Origin: Apoda limacodes
Lineage: Eukaryota; Arthropoda; Insecta; Lepidoptera; Limacodidae
Length of the DNA: 64,000 bases
NCBI GenBank assembly: GCA_946406115.1
Contig: OX291556.1
Location: 13,112,501 to 13,176,500 of the forward strand
Direction: 5' to 3'
Part shown: piece after piece, positions 58,005 to 64,000 of the stretch
How positions within the stretch are numbered: position 1 is the stretch's first letter
How the letters are laid out: every line of letters begins with the position of its first letter
Program-made: the position numbers and the translations under genes
Notes under the pieces: generated by a model
What the model saw: the letters and a program-made list of their open reading frames with translations, nothing else
The model's database searches: none
Told to the model about the DNA's origin: nothing

Positions 58005-58639
58005 ATGAAAAGTGCCATCCTGAGGCTAGTTGCCATGTAGAATAGACACGTTTTAAATTGGGGTAAAATGGGTTGCGTTGCGACATTTCACGGCGCACAC
58101 TGTTAGGACAACGGGCCGTAACATTAACGCGAGCGTAGCGAGCGCTAAATTTTTCGATTCTGATAGATCAATTAGTGCTTAAGTGTGTGCACAATAATTC
58201 TCACTTACGCATGATGTTGCAGTAAAAGCCTCTATTAAAGATTCAAAAAAGTGTTTTCTTTTTTTACAATTACAATTCAGTATACTATATTGTGAGACCG
58301 TAAATCTGCGCACAACTGCTGCAGGATCCACATTCACATTCCTATGAATACTCAGTAGACGTTGCAGTTGTTTCCACATTGTGTTCCTTAAATAACCAAT
58401 ATTAACCAAATGAATGACTCCAGCCTTCTTTCGAAGCTCTGAAAGTCTGTTGGAAATGAGATCCACTAACATAACCATGCCATTACGGCAATAATGGTGC
58501 CAAAAAATTTAATTTGTCGGAGCGTTAATTGAAAATTTTCACAACTTTCCTTGCCGTTACTTGCTCATTGTTTTCAATATAGAGGTATATGTAATTTTTC
58601 ACAGGTCTTCATAACACTGCTGAAAGTCGTCTAATTCTA
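58005..58639. other. Intergenic stretch with an unassigned minus frame
   Basis: A 99-codon minus frame (58478-58179) has no motif I recognise. 'gcgagcgtagcgagcgctaa' near 58129 looks like a MITE end. Confidence 0.35.
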
Positions 58640-59287
58640 CCAGACTTAATGAAGCCATTTCCAATTATGTAACTGCGTTTGACGTACTCTGTCCAGAACA
58701 GAAAGGATTTAGAAATAACAAAACAATTAACATGGCATTTTTGATTTCCTAGACTCAATCATGATTAATGTAGATAAAAAAACACAAATATGTGCAACAT
58801 TTACAGACATGACGTTTAACCACGTAGATCAAATACATAAAAGCGTTTAACCACGTAGATCAAATGCATAAATTGATAAATTAACTGCCTATAGTATTAG
58901 AGGACATACTTACAAGACCGACATCAATATACTGAGATCACAAGAATATGCAAAAAATCTAAAAAAGAGGTAAAGTACTTATCCAGCGCGAGAACTGTTA
59001 AACACGGTGTACCACAAGGAAGTGTATTAGGACCATTATTATTTTTACTATATATAAACGATTTACCCAGTGCAGTTAATCCTCCAATGATTTTGTTTGC
59101 TGATGGCAGCACTATCATTGTTAAAAACGAAAATGATATGAATTATCAAAACAATATTAATGAAGCACTGGCTAAGGCGGTAAAGTGGCTTGAAAAAAAT
59201 AATCTGATTATTAATCTTACCAATTTATTAATTTTATCAACGCCTAACCAACAAAAAATCCCTTTTATATCAAAACTATTAATATAA
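58640..59287 (+). pseudogene. Jockey-group LINE, RT core relic
   Basis: Frameshifted plus-strand traces: CPEQKGFRNNKTINMAF-like near 58690, GVPQGSVLGPLLFLLYINDL (motif B), and PMILFADGSTIIV, where the catalytic FADD has become FADG. Ends about 59287. The rest of the same family resumes at 61326. Confidence 0.8.
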
Positions 59288-61325
59288 TGAGACAATAAAA
59301 TAGTCTAAGAAACTACGCAGCCGAGATTACTCAACGAGAGAAATCAATAGAATCTAATAATTAATAATGATATGATTTGGCCAAACGTGATCGTCAAAAT
59401 TGGTAGGACCCGAAAACTGTTGTGTTGGATAAGTAGTAACCCAGTTGTTTTAGAGGTACGTCAGAGTAATATAGCAAACAATAGTATACAAAACAGTACA
59501 AAACCTAAACAACGCAAATACTCGAATATCAAAACTAAAGGACAGAGGTATTAAAGAGTTATATTATTTTCTGTCATCCCTACACAAAGGAACCCTAATT
59601 GATGCTACTTCCACATTTGAAAGTAAAATCCATACGAATGTTAAATCCATTAGTTTTGTAAAGTGGGAATCAGGTAGCTATGTGTTCAGGACTTGCGACC
59701 TGAAAGTAGGTTTAAGGGGCGCCCCCTTACGATGAACATGTAGTGTAGGTACACTAGCTAATCAGCCAAAATAGTAAAACCCTACTAACGCCGCTAAGGA
59801 TGGACATGGATTACACGTAGTAATTGCTGTATCTCTTGGCAGACCTAGCTCTTTAGTGGGCTATATAATTATTACGGCTGGTATAATCTTAGTTCCCACT
59901 TCTACTTGTATTGAAGGTTTTGCTGTACGTAGATAAAAATGTCCTTGAAAAAAATAACAAAATATATTTCTTCCTATTAAGGTGTTTGAGATTTCTTTCT
60001 TCCATAAATTCTTATCTGACAGAAAGCGAACTCGTCATTACGATGCTTTAACCTTAATTTGGATATTTTTAAAACACAACCTAAAGAATTTCACAACGAA
60101 CACACAATATTTTCACTGTAATTTCTAATATAAAAGTATTTACTAACCAGTAATGGTGGCACAATCTCGTAGTTTAACCCCACGTGGTTTCTAGGTAGCT
60201 TCTAGCGTAGTTTTCTCCTTTTCGGGCAGCGTTTCGACAATTTAACCGATTATAGATAGACCGAGGTAATAGAATGTTCTGTTTGTATGGGACCACGCAC
60301 TTTTATCACCACTAACCCCTCTCTAACATCCTTCACACCCCATATTTTAAAAACTCCCACCCTATTTTTTATTCCGGACGGATGTCCGGCCTTCATTAAT
60401 TTTTACAAAGAAAAAAGAATATCTTTTAAGTATAATACTAGTTATGTTGGTTGGGCTACTATTATAGATTAATATGAACGGTCTAGATAAAACGGCCTAA
60501 TTACCCTAAATTAATAGGATCCTAATAGAATATTAATATTATGTTCTAAATGTTCGTAAAGTTCTAACAAACCCCGGTTAATTTCAAATAAACTAACAAG
60601 TCATACCATTATACGGAATACACTATACACTATACAATAAACCAAGACAACTACCTTTAATCATTTTTATTGTACGAGGCTACCCTAATGGTTGTTAAAC
60701 GACTGACTCAGGTAAGTCTCGCGGGCGTTTTCAATATTATAAAAGTTCTAAGTAACTTAAACTTTCGCGGTTATATTCAACATTATAAAACTCCCAATCA
60801 GCGCTCTTAAAACTACCACCAATCACAGTACGTTCGAACAAACCAATCAACGCTTGTTTTAAAACATTCTCTAATCACTTTAGTTCCAAACAAACACCCA
60901 ATCACAGTTAGCTTTAAGCCATTCATTCTCGCGCCGCAGGTTCAAAATTTCACGAAACTTTATTTTGTCTAGAGTTCGAATTCATAAATCGGAAGTTAGA
61001 TTACTACCTACATTTAACAATTAATTCCGTGTTGACGTCTATGATTCGTAAGTTCATAACTTAATATTTGACATTTTAGTCACATGTACTTATATTTTGT
61101 TAGCTTTAAACCTTTCATAAAATAAATCATAATTTCTCACCTAATGTATAAAATTACTGAACTTGAATATTTGAACGCGCCATTCTAATTCTAAGATGCA
61201 TTTTGCTTTTCGTAGTACGTTCATTAAGAATTGTTTATTAATGAAAATCTTCGCACTAAAACTTGAATAAAACGAACATTGTATTACAAAATGTAAAGGC
61301 ATAATTATGGTATCGTCACAGGCTC
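59288..61325. other. Two kb between two pieces of one LINE
   Basis: Probable insertion or rearrangement inside the LINE. No transposase, LTR or terminal repeats recognised. No coding seen. A 'cgccccctta' GC patch lies near 59720. Confidence 0.35.
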
Positions 61326-62370
61326 CTAATCGATAGTCAGTTAACATGGACACCTCAAATTGAAGAAATATGTAAGAAGCTTAGTAAATTTGCCTATGCA
61401 CTTTATAATTTGTCAAAAAAAGTTAACCTCGATGCAGTTTTAATGTCTTATCACGGCTCTTTAGGATCATTACTCAGATATGGAGTTATATTTTGGGGTA
61501 TTTCTACCGAACAGGAATCAGTTTTCAAAGCCCAAAAGCGATGTGTACGAGCAATGTGTGGTTTAAAAACTCAAGATAGATGCAAACCTACATTTAAAAA
61601 ACTGAAAATATTGACACTACCATCTTTATACATTTTGGAAATATGTATTTTTGTTAAGTGCAATCCATCTCTTTTTGTAAAATGGACAAAAGGACGAATC
61701 AGAACCACACGAGCTCAACATTTAACAAAATTTTGTTTAAAAAAATGCGAAACTGCACTCATGAGTAAAAGAATTTATGGAATGGCTCCACTTGGAGCGC
61801 GTTCGTTCTGGGATTAAGAATTCCCACGAATGATACTTTTCACACTTTTGATAACGCCAGTTTTGCCACCGACACCTACCGTTCGTTTAGCTTTAAAACG
61901 TTACTAACAAAATTTTTGGTTAAAAAACTTGCAAAACGAACGCTTGACGTACACACACTACGATTAAACTCACACACACTACCATAAACAATGAATATGT
62001 ATAGGCAGTTTGACAGATTAACACAAAAACCCCACCTCCAGACATGGGTCTAAAGTTTCATTTTTCGTTGGCAAAAGTGACAAAAATAACAATAATATCG
62101 AAAACGAACGCATGACAGTTTGTTGCAGATGATACTAAAATTTTGATATTTTTGATACCAGTGCTAAACGAACGGATGACAGGTGGCAAAAGTAATGAAA
62201 ATAATGATTCTGCATCCCAGAACGAACGCGCTCTTGTTTACAATAAAATACCGGATAAAATTAAGGATCTACGATTACAGTTGTTTAAAAAAATATTAGT
62301 GTCAATTCTTACAGAAAAATGTTACTACACTATAAACGACTTTATGAGTGATTCTATAATATAATTAGTA
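61326..62370 (+). pseudogene. Jockey-group LINE, RT C-terminus, split by a MITE
   Basis: Reads LLIDSQLTWTPQIEEICKKL near 61328, YGVIFWGISTEQESVFKAQK, CVRAMCGLKTQDRCKPTFKK and SLYILEICIFVKCNPSLF, up to KRIYGMAPL. It then resumes after the MITE (61795-62233) with LVYNKIPDKIKDLRLQLFKK and CYYTINDFMSDSII, the usual end. Same orientation and family as 58640-59287, so the three blocks were one element. Confidence 0.85.
61795..62233. mobile_element. MITE with long inverted termini, inserted in a LINE
   Basis: Outer 20 bp are a perfect inverted repeat (GAGCGCGTTCGTTCTGGGAT, 61795-61814 against 62214-62233). The homology continues imperfectly for about 100 bp, with 'ttttgccacc' and 'ccgttcgtttagc' on both sides. 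439 bp, non-coding. Possible 3 bp flanking duplication ttg. It interrupts the LINE coding frame cleanly. Confidence 0.85.
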
Positions 62371-62799
62371 TTGTATCTTTTAATATTAAATTTATTAGAA
62401 CGGTGTATTTCAGTGCATGCTTAAATATTTGTACGCCGCAATCAACGGCAAAACATAGAGAACACAAAATCTGTTATAAAAACCTGTATTATCTTACCTA
62501 TGTTTAACAAATAGTAAAAAAAAGTTTAAATTTGGATTTGTATTCTGTACCGAAATAGTAGTGGTTCTGTTTTTTTTTACCCATTTTTAAGTTAAAGTCA
62601 ATCTTATTTAATTCTTGCTATGTAAAAAACTGAAAGTTCCTTGAGGTTTTCCTGCATTAAGCTGTACAAATTAGCCTTAAATGCAAAGGTATCATTAATA
62701 TTTTGCTTCTAAGGTAAAAAAAAATGTCGTAAAAATAATATAAATCAGAATTATTGATTGAACCTAGTGTTTTGATTCAATGTATTTGAGTATCCATTA
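62371..62799. other. LINE 3' UTR and AT-rich flank
   Basis: Nothing recognised beyond the probable 3' UTR of the preceding LINE. Confidence 0.35.
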
Positions 62800-63230
62800 A
62801 GTATATGTAGAACACCGTAGAAAATTTGTTTTTCCCTTGCTTGGTATTAAGTTCATCTGGCAACCTTGCCGATAACGCGAGGCGTCCGTGCGGCAATTGT
62901 AGGTATCGGACGGAAACGTTCGGCAATACGAGCCGATCGCGACACCCGCCGAAGTAAACCAAAAGGGGTCGACCGACCCAACGCGAGTGTTTCGGCATAA
63001 GCGTATATATAATGTACTCTGTGGCATAAGCTAAGTAGTAGTTTAATACACAGATCCTTGTCAGTCCGGGGCGACGACGACGGTGGCGCGGCGGCAAGGT
63101 TCGAATGCGCCGAAAAAGTGCATATGGATATTTGAAATTTCAAAGATTTCGGGGGGGGATACGACACCCAAATCCCCCCCCTCTGTTTACGCGCATGTAG
63201 GTACGTATCAAACAACTGGCTTGACAAAAT
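62800..63230 (-). other. GC-rich island, possible solo LTR or old transposon
   Basis: Markedly GC-richer than its surroundings, with a TATATAA at about 63004 and CG-rich tracts ('gcgacgacgacggtggcgcg'). Three overlapping minus-strand frames without motifs. No TG...CA borders or flanking duplication could be fixed. Low confidence. Confidence 0.2.
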
Positions 63231-63517
63231 ATAAGGGGTTAAAGTATGAAATTGCCGTTTTGTTATGAAAACTATTATTTTTTGAACGAAATATGTTTAT
63301 TTAATGAAAATATCAACCCTCGTTGTCTAAACATTTCTGCCTTCTAATAGGAAAATCATTTAAACCTTATGGACGTGGACTTCACCAACTATCTGAAGGC
63401 ATTTTTACTGCTTCTTGGGAAGATTTTTTTTTTCTATAAACTATAAATGCTAAATTTGAAGTGGTTTCTGAGATAAATGTTAGTAATGTACGAATGGATA
63501 CTTATTGACAGATATAT

Positions 63518-63599
63518 ACATTACTGGGTAATCTTCGAAGGGTTCAATTATGTCGATGACATTACTGGGTAATCTTCGAACAGTTCAATTACGTCGATT
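63518..63599. repeat. Tandem duplication, two 41 bp units
   Basis: 63518-63558 and 63559-63599 start 'acattactgggtaatcttcg' and differ at about four positions. Confidence 0.9.
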
Positions 63600-63976
63600 C
63601 AGTAAATAACCTTAAAAAGACAGAATATTATGGTCATTATAGGTATGTAGTATAACTAGCTTTTGCCCACTAGATTCGGTTATCTGCGTGGGATTTCTAA
63701 GGCAACTCTTTGATTAAATAGTAAAGAAGTCTGCTGTAACTATAGTTTCCACGTGGAATTCGGTTATCTTGCATTTTCTGGAATAAACAGTAGCCTTTTT
63801 TTCCATGTCTCTACTTCCTGTTCCAAATTTCAGTTCAGTTGGATGCTCCGTTGCGACATGAAGAAAGGACAAACAAGCAATTTCGTTTTAGCAATTTATA
63901 ATATTAGTACGGATTTTAGTAATTATTCAAAAAAAAAATTTAGGTAATAAGGACTCCTTATAGGATTACTTTGTTG

Positions 63977-64000
63977 TCCGTCCGTCCGTCTGTCTGTCTG
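63977..64000. repeat. TCCG/TCTG microsatellite at window end
   Basis: (tccg)n then (tctg)n; the start of a tract of the kind found in the retroposon 3' ends at 25.4 and 51.0 kb. Cut by the window edge. Confidence 0.7.

Noticed and set aside
58179..58478. 99-codon minus frame
   Set aside because: No recognisable motif, no start context or neighbours to support it.

Overview
This 64 kb window is AT-rich insect nuclear DNA, almost certainly from a moth or butterfly (Lepidoptera). Pointers are two genes of the takeout / juvenile-hormone-binding-protein (JHBP) family, consensus GT-AG introns, and a dense load of LINEs (Jockey, LOA-like and CR1-like), tRNA-derived SINEs, a mariner fragment, MITE-like foldbacks and short interspersed repeats of kinds common in Lepidoptera. 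The species cannot be named from the sequence.

The host genes are a tandem, same-strand pair of five-exon genes. Gene 1 (4747-10720, 244 residues) is compact. Gene 2 (28394-54851, 249 residues) has the same exon lengths (220, 131, 156 and 164 nt for exons 2-5) and the same intron phases, but its introns are swollen; intron 1 alone is 16.5 kb. Both products start with a signal peptide and have the N-terminal Cys pair and C-terminal helix region of secreted carriers for small hydrophobic ligands.

Layout. 1-3.6 kb: chimeric and inverted Jockey/LOA LINE debris, the first 1,966 bp of which is repeated almost perfectly at 16347-18312. 4.6-10.7 kb: gene 1, with fold-back repeats in intron 3 and a SINE just after its stop codon. 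11.2-13.2 kb: an interspersed repeat split by a 1,654 bp insertion with an 8 bp target-site duplication; the insertion carries a broken three-exon THAP-domain gene and looks like a P-superfamily transposon. 13.8-28.4 kb: repeats, a mariner relic, the second LOA/Jockey block, long featureless AT-rich DNA, and a minisatellite just upstream of gene 2. 28.4-44.9 kb: intron 1 of gene 2, holding two substantial Jockey copies, an older Jockey relic and a CR1-like element, all in sense orientation. 45-54.9 kb: exons 2-5 of gene 2, with two large palindromes and a TTAA-flanked MITE in intron 3. 55-64 kb: LINE relics, a long-TIR MITE inserted in one of them, and other repeat debris.

The two genes probably do related jobs in binding or carrying lipophilic ligands in haemolymph or another extracellular fluid. 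Everything else is mobile DNA, almost all of it broken. The observation most worth following is the THAP-only, P-like element at 11480-13133.
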